Assembly: GCA_004794785.1 (NCBI GenBank) | Contig: SJOL01006490.1 | Span: forward strand, 1,131,516-1,195,515 | DNA: 64,000 nt | Direction: 5' to 3' | From: Opisthorchis felineus | Taxonomy: Eukaryota; Platyhelminthes; Trematoda; Opisthorchiida; Opisthorchiidae | Shown here: positions 1-10,490 of the stretch, piece by piece | Layout of the letters: every line of letters starts with the position of its first letter | Position numbering within the stretch: position 1 is the stretch's first letter | Position numbers and translations under genes: made by a program | The notes under the pieces: generated by a model | Told to the model about the DNA's origin: nothing | The model's database searches: none | The model's input: only the letters and a program-made list of their open reading frames with translations

Positions 1-75
1 ACTACAATCGGAACTTATACAACTTCCAAGATACGGAAAACGCCCCATAACTTTGAGTAACATTGCACGCCACCT
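1..75 (-). mobile_element. RTE retrotransposon fragment, RT C-terminal part
   Basis: The first 60 bases match, on the minus strand, the part of the RTE copy near 45,910-45,960 that encodes the conserved stretch YLGSCISSDCS of the reverse transcriptase C-terminal region. It is cut by the window edge. Assignment rests on similarity to other copies inside this window. Confidence 0.6.
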
Positions 76-1126
76 ATGAAATGGGCGATTGGACCTTAAC
101 ACCATCAACGACTGGCAGCTAAAATCTAAAAATGTTAAGCTACCTTCAGTACTGATAAGTGACTAGAAAGCGAATAATGCGTTTCATCAACTAATGGCTT
201 TAAAGCGAAGTTTGTCTTTGAGAAGGGGATATGCAAACGGAGTGAACAATAAAGAATGTATCACGGTCTTGTTTTTCAACATGACGAAACGCAGCCTCCG
301 CTGGTCGGTTCGGTGCAGTCGAGTGCAATGTCTAGAAAACTATCCATGCTCCTCTTCTCATCTGGGAAAAATCTCGGGCGACTAGAGAGATATTAAAACA
401 ACAATAATGGTAGTTTGATGGCCTTATACAATTCGGCTGCGAATCAATACACACATTTTGCATAAGTAGGGGTGCGCCCCTGAATCGCACTGATAAACGC
501 GTGGAGTGAATTACTTTGTTCCCAATGTCACGTTAGCATTGGCCGTTCCGTTAAACTCTCTTGCGGGCGAATCCGACCACGACATTGTCTGATAACTCCG
601 TTTTCAGACCGACTACTAAATAGAGGTTCCGTCCTTACGATGGACATGATTACTCTGATATTCCCAACATCCCAAAATACCATGGTGTTGGCAAGCTTTG
701 CCAGGTCCGGAGACAACCGTTCAGTCAGTTCGATCAGAAGATGAAGGCAGATCCCACTACTGCCGGATTTCGTTCGACTACGCAAGATGTGACAAATTGC
801 CGATATGCCAAATTTGGTGTATTAAGAGGATTTAGGGTTATTATTCACCTATGGAGGGTAGTCTTTGGTTTCTAAACGAATATGAGGACTGAAAATCAAG
901 CGGTTGAGAGGAAGATGAGAAAATGAATTTTAGAGAACAACAAGCAGATTCCGGGAGCACGTAAAAAGGTATCTGGTACGCACTTCAACCAGCTGGTTTT
1001 CGTGAAGAATAATGGGCGGTTTGAGAAAATATGTCAAGCACTAAAGGGAGAATACATGGGAATGCAAAGATACGGCGGATTCAATCAATTGGAAAATGTT
1101 CGGGACCGATTGGGTAGTCATCGTTT
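76..1126. other. No recognisable gene or repeat
   Basis: Only short open frames on both strands, none with a recognisable motif. The remaining exons of the M16 peptidase, expected on the minus strand downstream of 1,478, were searched for here and not found. Confidence 0.5.
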
Positions 1127-1231
1127 CAGAGAGGCTTGGTAAACTTACTCACTTGGCCTGACGAAGCTTTTGTGTCAAAAGCGAAACGTTGCCCGGCAAT
1201 AACTCCACCGATTGTTTACCAAGCCTCTCTG
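1127..1231. repeat. 18-bp inverted repeat enclosing a hairpin with a GAAAC motif
   Basis: Perfect 18-nt inverted arms lie at 1,127-1,144 and 1,214-1,231. Between them CTGACGA (1,158-1,164) is followed by one A, a perfect 7-bp stem with loop TGT (1,166-1,182) and then GAAAC (1,183-1,187). The order CTGANGA - stem - GAAAC resembles a hammerhead ribozyme core, but the extra A before the stem departs from the canonical core. Similar hairpins occur, as far as I recall, in Penelope-like retroelements. A 12-nt direct repeat (tacggcggattc) lies at about 1,070 and 1,234. No Penelope coding sequence is visible nearby. Confidence 0.5.
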
Positions 1232-1477
1232 AATACGGCGGATTCCTTCAAACATTAACCGGACGATGCAAGAACCATTTAGCCACCAGAGAGACCTCGA
1301 CCGATTCTCCTGAGGTGACCCTCCTCCTGCGCAAGGGACTACTTAGACTAGGTCCCACAAGACCACTGTATATAGAGTGTTTTAGACAGGAGATAAACAG
1401 TGCCCCATATCACTCCGAATATCTCTGGTAAATCACATAAAAAACAATACATTACATAGTATGGCAAACTTATGTAC

Positions 1478-1961
1478 CTCACGTTCTGTTGCCGATTCCG
1501 TAAACAGTGGTCTGATGAAAAAATTAGCGAACATATCCAGTGCCTTGGTAAGGTTATTTTGCTTTATTTCGAAGGAAAAGGAAGTTTCGTCAGATTTGGT
1601 GCAGGCACTGCATTGTCCTCCGTGTTCGGAAACATACTTTGTGTACGCGTGTTCTTGTGGATACTTTTTTGATCCCAAAAATATCATATGCTCACAAAAA
1701 TGGGCAAGTCCTGGCAATTGTGGCGGGTCGCAAAGTGAGCCTAAACTTGGACTTCGTATTAAAGTGGATGTGTGACGTACCCACATTCAAAGATAGACAA
1801 GCTGCCGCTTTGTCTGTTTCCGGATCGTTGATTAGAAGCACACGAAGACCATTATTTAATCTTGTGTATTTGTAGTTTCGATCGTCATATGGTGACTTAG
1901 TGACGTTGTTTCCACGCTGTGCAGATGTCTCTTGTTTGGTGGAGCTTGGCTGATTAGTCAT
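1478..1961 (-). CDS. IDE: Insulin-degrading-enzyme-like M16 metallopeptidase, exons 1-2 (partial)
   Basis: This encodes the N-terminal part of a zinc peptidase of family M16 (insulysin/nardilysin type), a class that degrades short peptides in the cytosol. Exon 1 (1,781-1,961) starts at an ATG and contains KSPYDDRNYKYTRLNNGLRVLL, the usual start of the catalytic half. Exon 2 (1,478-1,740) carries GLAHFCEHM, the inverted HxxEH zinc motif, then FLGSKKYPQEHAY and PLFTESATERE. The intron at 1,741-1,780 is 40 nt, starts GTACGT, ends TTTAG and joins in phase 1 to restore the family sequence LNVGSLCDPP. Exon 2 ends at a GAG|GTACAT donor in phase 0. Together they give 148 codons of a family usually near 1,000 residues. 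The third zinc ligand (a glutamate further on) should be in the next exon, which I could not find before the window edge. It could be a truncated gene or have a long intron. Confidence 0.85.
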
Positions 1962-2439
1962 TCGTGAATGTACGGGTGCAACAACCTGTAATATAATAAA
2001 ATAACGGACTGAAGCAAAACTACGGTGGCTGTACCAGTACTTTTTCTCAGATTGAGCGATGACATATGCACGTAGTGGTCAGTCCAACTGGACAGTGAAA
2101 TGTGTTTATATATTCAACCCCAAAACAAATCAATCACCTGTGCGATCTCTTCGCTACTGCCATGTAGCTTGCTTTACCTTACCTTGCACAAACCGCCTTC
2201 CGTGTGAGGATGGGTGGGATCCTATATTGTCCGAGAATGCAGCCACCTACGACCCACGATCCACAGCAAAATCTACTCCATGGTCGGTGTCTGTAAAATA
2301 CATGAAATACCAGTCCATGTAACCAACAGATATGACGAATCCAACCTGGTCCAGCTGTCCTGGTAGAGGCTGCATCAAAACAAAATGCCGATGTACGTGA
2401 AGGCATGATTGCAGTCCTACGATAAGAAGTGTTCGAAGG
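1962..2439. other. Upstream flank of the M16 gene, nothing recognised
   Basis: This should hold the promoter and 5' leader of the minus-strand peptidase gene. I see no convincing TATA box, coding exon or repeat. Confidence 0.4.
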
Positions 2440-2612
2440 GGTGAACATTAATAATTTCAGTTTGGATTTCTTCCTGTCAGTGAAACCAACTTATGCTTTC
2501 ATCCTTAATGGAAATCACCAACAGTGCACATCTCATAGAAACTCAGGGAAATTTGAACCCGTGACTTTGCGGTCAGTGTTTGAACACTTAGCCGTTCGGC
2601 CATGAGCGGCTG
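2440..2612 (-). mobile_element. tRNA-derived SINE-like element, family 2
   Basis: Read on the minus strand, a tRNA-like head contains an A-box-like TGGCCGAACGGC and a B box GGGTTCAAAT about 45 nt apart, followed by about 100 nt of unrelated body. The stems do not fold as a proper tRNA, so this looks like a SINE head rather than a functional tRNA gene. A related head occurs at 37,855-37,990 on the plus strand. Confidence 0.45.
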
Positions 2613-2619
2613 ACCACCA

Positions 2620-3124
2620 GTGTGATTAGCTCACTTAGACAGGAAATAGCGCAGCTCACCCTTCAAACACAGAAAGTAGATCACGTATTGACTAGCTCTC
2701 CCTCCTCCTTGACTGGCTTCTCGGCTTTTCAGCAAAGGAGTGGCTTTTCTGACAAAATCTCAAGAACAAATTACCATATCTCTTCGAACTCCCATCAATG
2801 TCTGATTTCGCTGTAAGCCCAAAACACTCTCTCTTGAACTATGGTTTATCATTGTGCACTCTTTTCTGGCCAGCCTTGGATTTTGTGTCATTATGTTCTT
2901 CCGCATACTCCCATATTAGTTCCACCAAGGATATTAGTTACTTTAACTGCATGACACCATACAAACAAAAGAGAAGTCCTAGTTCCGTTTGGTTCAGCTT
3001 ACCAGATAGAAACTATGTACCAAGGATACGTTGGTTCCGGCTGTAAGAGTTTCGGCCATCGAGAAATGGTATAGCAAAGAGACATACCCGGGTGCTAGGG
3101 GTAACGGCATAACCAGTTAGTTCC
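2620..3124. other. No recognisable gene
   Basis: Pyrimidine-rich DNA with short open frames only. Part may be the 3' untranslated region of the adjoining minus-strand RTE fragment. Confidence 0.4.
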
Positions 3125-3645
3125 AACGGAATCATTCCGGTGATCTGAAGAAAGGGGGAACTGAACGCTTAGCGTCGATGAAGACAGCTTTGATGAAGCA
3201 GCGCCACTGGCGGCGTGATTGAGCCATGTTTGCTAGTGTCATTAGCCAGTGGTGAGTACCGGGGTCCTCATCCGGAGAGACGACAACTATCAAGACGACT
3301 AAGTTTGTTGGTTAGAGCTTCCATAATCCGTTGCCGGATCATAGATTACCCTCCAGTGGGCAGTGTCTACTAGCTACAGGGCTGCGTATTGGGAGCTCTG
3401 TGAGGTAGACGGTACACCGATATGCGAAGAACATGTCCTAACCAGCGCAACAAATGAATCGTCACTCATCCATTACTGGGGAGTCCCTTCTTCCTAAAAC
3501 CTCAGCACCAATAATTCCATCCCCACATAAGACAGACCAATGCGTCGTAGACGTAAAAGTCCAAACACCGAGAGCTTTTGTGCACCGTCTGCTAGTAGAG
3601 AGCAAGCTTCCGATCCGCAAACCAGCCCAACGGCAGCATAACATC
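3125..3645 (-). mobile_element. RTE retrotransposon 3' fragment
   Basis: On the minus strand LGRRDSPVMDE is followed by an interrupted RWLGHVLRM-type region and then a DPGTHHWLMTLANMAQSRRQWRCF-type end. The same order is seen at the 3' end of the RTE copy at 58.0-58.3 kb. Several stop codons and frameshifts make it non-functional. Confidence 0.65.
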
Positions 3646-3654
3646 AGAATTTAA

Positions 3655-3716
3655 AGATGATGCTTTGCTGCCGCACAATCATAATTTATTTAAATGCCCC
3701 GTTGTGAAGAAAAGCC
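3655..3716 (-). mobile_element. RTE 3' tail, inverted, joined to an RTE 5' end
   Basis: The reverse complement of the RTE 3' terminal untranslated sequence (compare 45,160-45,215) stops abruptly and is followed within about 15 nt by a plus-strand RTE 5' end. Confidence 0.5.
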
Positions 3717-3729
3717 CGCTGCAAACAGA

Positions 3730-4680
3730 CAAGACCTTATCGCTGTGTGGTGGCTCGTGCGCCTCTATGACCCACTGAGCTATACTGAGGGGCATCATTT
3801 GACATCCGCAGAGTTACTTCTGTCAAGTTGGTTAGTGGATAAATGTGTGAAAAACAGTCTCCTGGTCCTCCAGGTTGGAGTTGGAACAGGCACGTCGACT
3901 TGTTCATTAAAAAAACTTGTGTTGCTGTAATAGTATGCCGGCACCCACCAGTTGCCTCGCGGTCAGGATTTTAAGCCGCAGTTTTTGAGTCAGGATCCAA
4001 ACCGTCCTGTTGTCTAGGTCTGAGTGTCTTGACGGTAGCCCAGCCGGCTTTCAACCACGAACTTCACAACTGAGAATATTATCGTGCCACGTCGGTCACC
4101 GCGTGTTGCCATCAGCCGAAGAAACCCTACTTGCTGCATACAGCAGGACGGATAAGCGAAAACAGGCCCCCTTCTTTTCCTTTCACACCTCCTTCTCCTC
4201 GTTAATTACGCTCCCATTAAAGTTCCATCCATTGTGACTGACGACCCGTTGGCGTTGCATCGGTCGTAGCCGCGACATCAGGTAAACCGGTGCCAGCAGC
4301 CAACAAATAAGTCTTCAAGCTTCGATGCTCTGTCTATGTGACTGATTTTAAGGTTTTCACTCTGATGCAAGCAAGAAAATAAGCTGCTCTTGCTCTCACA
4401 ATGGATTTGCTTGACATCAATGTGTGCCGCGTATCAGAAACAAGAATTCAGGATCCGTGCACAGTCGTTGAGATGATTGCTCCATCACTCTCCATCCGCT
4501 TCGGCGATCCAGCGGCCGCTGCGGCAGGAGGTTTGTGGATCAGCGACGTCGTAAGTACTCGACGTAAAGCTATCACCTTGTCGTGGTGGCCAGGCTTTGG
4601 AGCTGCAATGAATCTGCGGGGTACATTGGCTGGAACTCAGTCACCCAAAATTCGGCCATACCAGGAAGGACAACAGTGAA
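3730..4680 (+). mobile_element. RTE 5' untranslated region and endonuclease start
   Basis: About 430 nt from 3,750 match, in opposite orientation, blocks at 7,855-8,280 and 31,740-32,142. In all three the order is GACCCACTGAGCTATACTG near the element's 5' end, a CAGTATCCCAGCC-type middle, then a conserved stretch before the ORF. At about 4,400-4,550 the translation LLDINVCRVSETRIQD appears, the start of the RTE apurinic endonuclease. The frame is lost after 4,550. This is a 5' portion of a decayed element. Confidence 0.6.
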
Positions 4681-4984
4681 CAGCTTGACGAACAGCGAGT
4701 CCCCGTACTGGAGGAAATTTTATTACGAGGCGGCCTGGAGGTAAATCCATATTTTCCTCTGCGATAGGAGTATGAAGGCATGTGAAGGCGCTTTCTTCAG
4801 GCGACTAGCGTTTCCATATTTATGGAAGCTGCGATGCTGCCTTCTCCCGAGAAAGGACGGGTTAGAAAAGGTAGGCTCTAAAAGCCAAAGACTCCGACTG
4901 CCCAAAGACTGACCGTGACCACCGGCACATTATTCAATACGGTCGAAAAACTTTTAGAATAAACGATTCTGGTGCTGCTCAAAG
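4681..4984. other. Short stretch without recognisable content
   Basis: Lies between two RTE portions and is possibly diverged element sequence. No domain is visible on either strand. Confidence 0.35.
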
Positions 4985-5079
4985 AGCACCTGCTGTGCAC
5001 AGTCGCATTAGGAGTAGAACACTAATGCATTACTCTCTGCGTCCTCGGGCCAGGCCAGCTCTGGGAAGCAAAGTGGGCT

Positions 5080-5281
5080 TGACTATTGGGTCATTGGCTC
5101 CTGGAAGGGTCCCTCAAGAAGATCCTGACAACTGCTGTCTCGCGGTTGGGACCTTAGAGTCAGAGGTTAGGGGCAGGGTCCCCAAACAGAACCCTACATC
5201 CTCTCACTGCCTCGTGGGTCAGGCGTTGAAGTCAAAGGCTCAAGGTGGGTACCTCAAAGAAGTCTTTTTCTTCGGCCTGGG
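5080..5281 (+). repeat. Three ~70-bp tandem repeats in the RTE 5' region
   Basis: Units starting near 5,086, 5,145 and 5,215 share TGGGTC/TTGGGA starts, GTCxxAGG-type middles and a GGGTCCC(C/T)CAAGAAG-type core. A related single unit occurs at about 28,470-28,545 at the same place relative to another RTE copy. This resembles promoter monomers of non-LTR elements. The 132-codon open frame across it (4,995-5,393) merely reads the repeats. Confidence 0.5.
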
Positions 5282-6454
5282 CAACCAGGAAGTAACATTC
5301 ACCCTTGCAGCTCTTCGCTCACCAGCCATCTGCCACACCCTTCCCCACCCATTGAATGATGGAGTACGCTCAACCCATCTGCCAGTACCCTAGCCATTGT
5401 TCCCGGTCTGAACTGTCAATCAGAAAAACAAACTAAAACGATAACTTACTATCCTCAACAGATCTGATCCACGTTGCAAACTTCAATGCTCGTGACCCAT
5501 GTCAAATTGGGCAACCAGCGTCCCTTTCTGAAACCTTACTTTCCCTCTTTGTGGATGTATGTTGTGCCTACGAGACACGCCACGGTCGTGCACTTCAAGC
5601 CGCTCAGGACGAGCTCAAGCGTTCCACATTTCACTCTTCTAGTAGCTAGTGATCCTGACACAATGGTTCGTGGTATCGACGGTGTGGGAGTTGCACTCAA
5701 TCTCAAGGCTGAAAGCTCTTTACTGGATTAGATCCCAGTAAACAGTCATCTTTGCGCTGTGTGGTAGTCTGGATCAATTAAGATCAACGCAGGTAGATGT
5801 GGTAAACGGTGTTTATTTGTCGTATCAGCATACGCTCCGACAGACTGCAGTTCTGATAATGAGAAGAAGAAGCGATATCTGTTCCAACTGCTTCGGTCTG
5901 CAAGAAAGACTGATATATTAATCCTGGCGGGTGATACGAATGTCCAAGTTTGATGACTAAGCCCGGAGGAAGTGCAATTTAGTGGTAGATTTGGAGTCGG
6001 TGATCAGCCTACGGACAATGTGGGGCAACTGCTTCATTTGTGTGCGGATAATCGCCTGTTCCTGGCCTTTACGAACTTCCAGCACAAACGCCCACGTTGA
6101 TTCACTTAATGGCCAGCGATCGCAAGACAGTGCCTATTAGTTACCGACGGGGATCCTCCATTAAATATCACCGTTCCTTCTGATGCACGCATCCTGACTC
6201 TGACCATGATATCGTGCAGGCCCAGTTAGCACTTCAGTTTCCGTCAGCATTACACGCACCAAAGCGGAGCAACTCCATTTTTCGAGTTTGACAAGTTTCA
6301 ATAGCTTAAGATTATCGAGCTGATCTGGCTAGAAAGCTACTGGAAACGAACAGTCATGAGGATGGCGAAGATTGCCCGGAGGTTGAATGGGAGCGAGTTC
6401 AACAAGCTATGCGCTCATCTCTCAGAAAGCTGTCAGTGTTTGACCATCGGTTAT

Positions 6455-6648
6455 ATATTTTTTATCGTTCAGCAGTAACACCCTTTCGGTGCCTAGCTAC
6501 CATGCTACCCGAAGAAAGCACGAGGGCTGGGATATCGCCAGGTTGCATAAGCCTAAACAGATGTCGAGATGCAGAGGCCGGGTTCGAACCACGGACCTTC
6601 CGGTCAGTAAATTTGCGCTCTAACCAATTAGCCATCTCGCACCCCCCC
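6455..6648 (-). mobile_element. tRNA-derived SINE (family 1) inside RTE
   Basis: On the minus strand the element has a tRNA-like head (TGGCTAATTGGTTAGAGCGC A-box region, GGTTCGAACCC B box) and a body ending GTTACTGCTGAACGATAAA. It interrupts the RTE motif VFDHR-CL, with CCATCGG on one side and CCACCGG on the other as a probable short target-site duplication. A run of nine Cs adjoins the head at 6,642-6,650. Confidence 0.75.
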
Positions 6649-7214
6649 CCCACCGGTGTCTCTGAAGCATTAGTCGGACCTGGTGAGAACATTTGATTAA
6701 AAATGCTGGGGTACGTCATGTGGTTTTAGAAAGAAGGGACTCTCCCACGATAGACAAATTGTTCACGCCTCATAGGTCACGCTGGTTAGGACATGTACTC
6801 CGCATGACAGAGGACTGTCTGCCTTGCAGAACTCTTTACGCCAAACCCTGTGCTGAGTGAAAGCGACCGACAGGTGGATGGTCTATGACCTGGCGACTAA
6901 GTGTGAAAATAGTAACCAGTAGACTGAGTCGGGTCTATAACTGCCGCCTCCCTTGGTGGGGACCCCGGGACTCATTAACCAGTAATTAATGACACTGGTA
7001 GCAATGGCCCAGTCGCGCAGTTAGTGGAATTCATGCGTCAAAGCTATCACCTTCAACGCGTAGCTGCCCAGTTCCAAAACTAACTGAACATGCCAGCGCC
7101 TCAAATGTTTGGCTGCATCTCCCATGCCCTCCCATTTTCAAGCGATCAGAACTGCGACAGCTATAACCAATGTACGGCAGGTACGCGGTTTTTACACTGA
7201 TGATGAGGATGATG

Positions 7215-7620
7215 ACTGTAGCCCTGACAACTGCTCAGCTGTAACAGTGCTTCGCAACCATACAACAATACGGTCTTACCGTAACCTGGTACACGCGACC
7301 CCTGAGAGAGTGAACATCTTTCTGCGAAGCCACTTTTTGTAGGAAAGCTTTTAGACAGATCGCCATACATTCACACGCCCCAAAGTTTGCGAACATAGGG
7401 ACCAGATATATCCACGAAATTCTCTTGTTGAACGAGGGTGGTTAAAGAACTGAGCAATCGACAGAATCCAACACACTCTTAAAGTCAAGGATCGTCAGTA
7501 TATGTGCCCTAACACCCAAGAGAGTGTGAAAATCTGGTCCATGCAGCCTCTATCCGGTTGAATTCTTGCTTGGCGCTCACGGGTCAACGTTTCGTGTGAA
7601 GGCGCAGGAGAAGGAGCCAC
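7215..7620 (-). mobile_element. RTE reverse transcriptase fragment
   Basis: The minus strand reads RERQAGIRTG near 7,590, ILDFKSVLDSVDCSVL near 7,470, then LRGRVYQVTVR and VLLYGCEALL at about 7,230-7,300. These are pieces of the RTE palm and C-terminal region with frameshifts and an internal deletion. It is convergent with the preceding plus-strand copy, abutting its tail. Confidence 0.6.
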
Positions 7621-7854
7621 CTGTGTTGTGCTTGCTTCAATGTGTTAACACTGGAGGCAGCTAAGTAGACCGGAATTTCTGGGGTTGAAAACAGAATTTG
7701 AGGTATATTGGGTTATCAGTGAAGTAGGACGTACAGAATCTGCAGGCTGAGCGTGATGCGTAGCAAACAAAGTAACCAGTCCTAGTGCTGGTAACTGCAA
7801 AGAGGACATTCACATTGGGCTGGGGTTAGGTAGAAGGAGGAATGCGTGAAATTA

Positions 7855-8280
7855 TTAGAAGGAGGCGCCAGAAGCAGCATCTTCGCGTTTTTCCGCTCTG
7901 TTGTATGCAGCGAGTAAGGCGACCACGCCGATGTGGCATGATAATATTCTTATTTGTGACGTGCGTAGTTGTACGTCGGCTGGGATACTGTCAAGACACT
8001 CAGACCTAGACAACAGGACGGTTTGGATCCTGATCCAAAACCTGCGGCTCAAAATCCTGACCGCGAGGCAACGGGTGGGTGCCGGCATACTACCACAACA
8101 ACACAAGTTGTTTAATGAACAAGTCGACTTGCCTGTTCCAAATTCAACCTGGAGGACCAGCAGGTTGTTCTTCAGACCTTTATTTACTGGCAAATCTGAT
8201 AGGAAAAACTCTGCGGGTGCCACAAGAAGTCCCTCAGTATAGCTCAGTGGGTCATACAGGCACACAAACCATCAGAGAGC
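7855..8280 (-). mobile_element. RTE 5' untranslated region copy
   Basis: This is the reverse complement of the 3,750-4,190 block and is also similar to 31,740-32,142. A 136-codon frame is open across it on the minus strand (7,855-8,265), but the other two copies break that frame, so it is not taken as a gene. Confidence 0.6.
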
Positions 8281-8284
8281 TACT

Positions 8285-8640
8285 AGGTCATCTTGTTTAC
8301 AGCGGTTCGAGGAAGATCACTTTCCCCTCATATATCAGCTCATCACACTAAATAGACTGCGCTGGTTGGGCTACGTTCATCATATGGCGAAGGACCGATC
8401 TACTCGCGAGGTCAGCTTCGTCCAGCCTTGTATCGGATGGAGACGACAGTCAGCACATAACTTGGTAACAAAGAGTGAAAACTCTTACTAGTCAACGAGG
8501 CAGTATTGTCAAGTGGCGCTTCCCAAGACCAGGACCGCGGGAAAAGACAAACCTACGGTTAGTGATCTTGATGGATATGGCTGTCATACAGCCAACGGGG
8601 TTCTTGAATGAAGGCTATCACTCTTATTGTATAGCTCTCA
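8285..8640 (+). mobile_element. RTE C-terminal fragment
   Basis: LNRLRWLGYVHHMAKDR at about 8,345-8,400 matches the RTE signature LRWLGHVLRMPEDR. It continues into a NLVTKSENSY-like stretch, then a degenerate 3' region. Confidence 0.6.
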
Positions 8641-9149
8641 CTGCATGACGTACTGGACAAACACAACCATTTGACGTCAATAAACTGATTGGGCAGTCGC
8701 GTCCAATGCTTAGCTCTCATTTTCTAGTTCTTCTTGTTCTCGGTGGACGGAGGTGTAGTACCACTGCCCTTGAGTGTATAGGTTTTTGGTGGAAAAATTA
8801 AAAAAACCAACAAACGTGCCTAACTGCCCAGTTGACCTCTATACGTCACTGACAGAACTACACAAGTACTCCAACTCGCCGATACCATGGCTAGAACTGG
8901 CGTATTTCCAGCAAGTTAACGCAGCAACCAACGGGTCGCAACTTTGCACCTTTAAACAGTAAAGGGAAGCACCCTCAGTGTGCACGACTAACCCTTGCTT
9001 TTCTCATATTCTCATTTTTAACGTCCTTTGAAATGGGTAGTTCTTGTAGCCGGTATCCGAGCCTCTATCATCAGAAGTGATTTTCTTCGCCAGTTGGACA
9101 TGTTAAGTTACTGTCTGCCAAGAAGTGTTGCTTTCCGTGTCTAAGTTTG
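8641..9149. other. No recognisable gene
   Basis: Short frames only. A 62-codon open frame at 8,774-8,962 has no recognisable motif. Confidence 0.4.
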
Positions 9150-9560
9150 GGTGGCGGAAATCCAGAGGTGGGCAAAATTTGACATGGCAGAAGAAAAAGA
9201 TGTTACAAAAAGTTTGGTTGTCGTTGGTGCCATTGGCCATCCAGGACTGAGCTCATGTGACCCTCATGTGACCCCTGGAGATGCTGAACATTATGGTGGC
9301 TAACCGATGTCAGTGGCGTTCGTGATGTCTGTTTTTATACAGTTTGTCTCACTGAGTGCTGGAGGCGTAGGCTCCTTGGATGTTTGTGGTAGGTTAGCAC
9401 TAGGCTCACCTCCCAGTCCCATTAATTCTTCTTCCCATTATAGGGCCTTACTCAAATAAATTGACATGGCTGAACGGCAATGAAGCACCAGTGTGCTTCG
9501 GCGGTGTTGCTGTCAGTGATGATCGCGACTTTCCGTTGCCTATGACATTGACCATTGATG
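9150..9560 (+). mobile_element. RTE 3' end with tail
   Basis: Frames read LTWQKKKMLQK and [12 protein letters not shown] pieces (compare 45,396-45,596 and 59,134-59,370 on the minus strand). These are followed by the 3' untranslated block with TTCTTCCCATTATAGGGCCTT, CAAATAAATTGACATGG and a GTCAGTGATGATCG end, as in the tail at 32,364-32,515. Confidence 0.6.
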
Positions 9561-10144
9561 AACATTTCCGGGGGACGGTACTTTCCGTTACTATATTTTA
9601 CTGTGTTACCCTTCTGTGTCCGTTTACAAGTTCGCCCAAGGGCCACACGAATGGCAAAATCAAGCCCTCACTCAAGGTACGGTGCGCTCTTGAAGAGATC
9701 AAAGCTGCATTGCTTCAGCAAAAAAGCCCCGTCACTTTGATGTCAGTGTTCTGTTGAGTATCGCCGTAGACTCCTACAATAGTCATTGGAGCTGCCACCA
9801 GTGGTCTCCAAACACCTGAGAACCTCTTACTTTTTCTAGGCCTTTTTTTACCCCAGGAAACCCGTCGTAACACATTTGGATGTGAACTGTTTACTTACGA
9901 CACTGAAGCGAGTTTGGCCTTGGTCCACCAAACGCCTTCCGAGTATTTCTCTGCCATGCACTCGTAGCATGTTCTGCACACAGATTCACTGGTTTTCTTG
10001 ATGGCAGCACTTCGCATGCCCTAAGAAACTTTGACCACCCACTCCTCTCCAGAATGGAAGCAGTCTAGCCAGTTTCACCATACACTATATTTCCAAGGTA
10101 CAGTCAGTCAGTCAGCCAGTTTATCAGCTATAAACCATTTAGAA
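9561..10144. other. No recognisable gene
   Basis: The open frames at 9,452-9,757 lie mostly over the RTE tail. Nothing else stands out. Confidence 0.4.
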
Positions 10145-10490
10145 AGGCTGAATTGGTTGCAGCGGCCATAGTTTGGGTTATCAGAAAATGGGAGAGCGGG
10201 AAAGATACAGCCAAGCATTGGATGCAACGGCACGGCAAATTAGTTCGGAAAACTGGCCAGCTACGCACTGAAGGCAATAGCTTTGGTGCAAGAGCGCCAT
10301 TGATTGCGCGACAGGGCCATTTCTACCGGTGTGATTAACCACTGTTGAGTTGGACCCCGGGGTACCCATCTAGGGAGGCGGCAGTTATCGACCCAACCAC
10401 GTTTACTTGTTAGTGTTCTCATTTTCCTTGGCCATAGACCATCCACCTGTCGGTCGCCTCTGCTCAGCACAGGGATGGGCAAACTGCCGG
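10145..10490 (-). mobile_element. RTE 3' fragment
   Basis: The minus strand encodes DRQVDGLWP, VDNCRLPRWVPRGPTQQWLITPVEMA and WRSCTKAIAFSA, the same order as the 3' end of the copy ending near 58,460 (DSNHQWLTTLAEVAQSRS and so on). Confidence 0.65.

Larger units (their letters stand above)
4985..7215 (+). mobile_element. RTE retrotransposon copy, internally deleted, with SINE insertion
   Basis: The 5' part holds tandem repeats (5,080-5,281). An endonuclease follows at about 5,480-6,400 with VVHF, GVGVAL, SAYAPTDCSSD, LILAGDTNVQV and FLAFTNFQHKR-like pieces split by stops. The element then jumps at about 6,420 straight to the C-terminal LSVFDHR motif, so nearly the whole reverse transcriptase is deleted. 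A SINE interrupts that motif. The 3' end continues through RTCTPHDRGLSA and DRWMVYDLATKCEN to a GATGATGAGGATGATGA tail at about 7,200. Not functional. Confidence 0.7.

Noticed and set aside
2540..2612. Possible tRNA gene on the minus strand
   Set aside because: A and B boxes are present but the acceptor and anticodon stems do not pair properly and a SINE-like body follows.
4995..5393. 132-codon open frame
   Set aside because: It runs over the tandem repeats in an RTE 5' region; the internal amino-acid repeats only reflect the DNA monomers and no domain is visible.
7855..8265. 136-codon minus-strand open frame
   Set aside because: It lies in the RTE 5' untranslated block; the two other copies of this block interrupt the frame.
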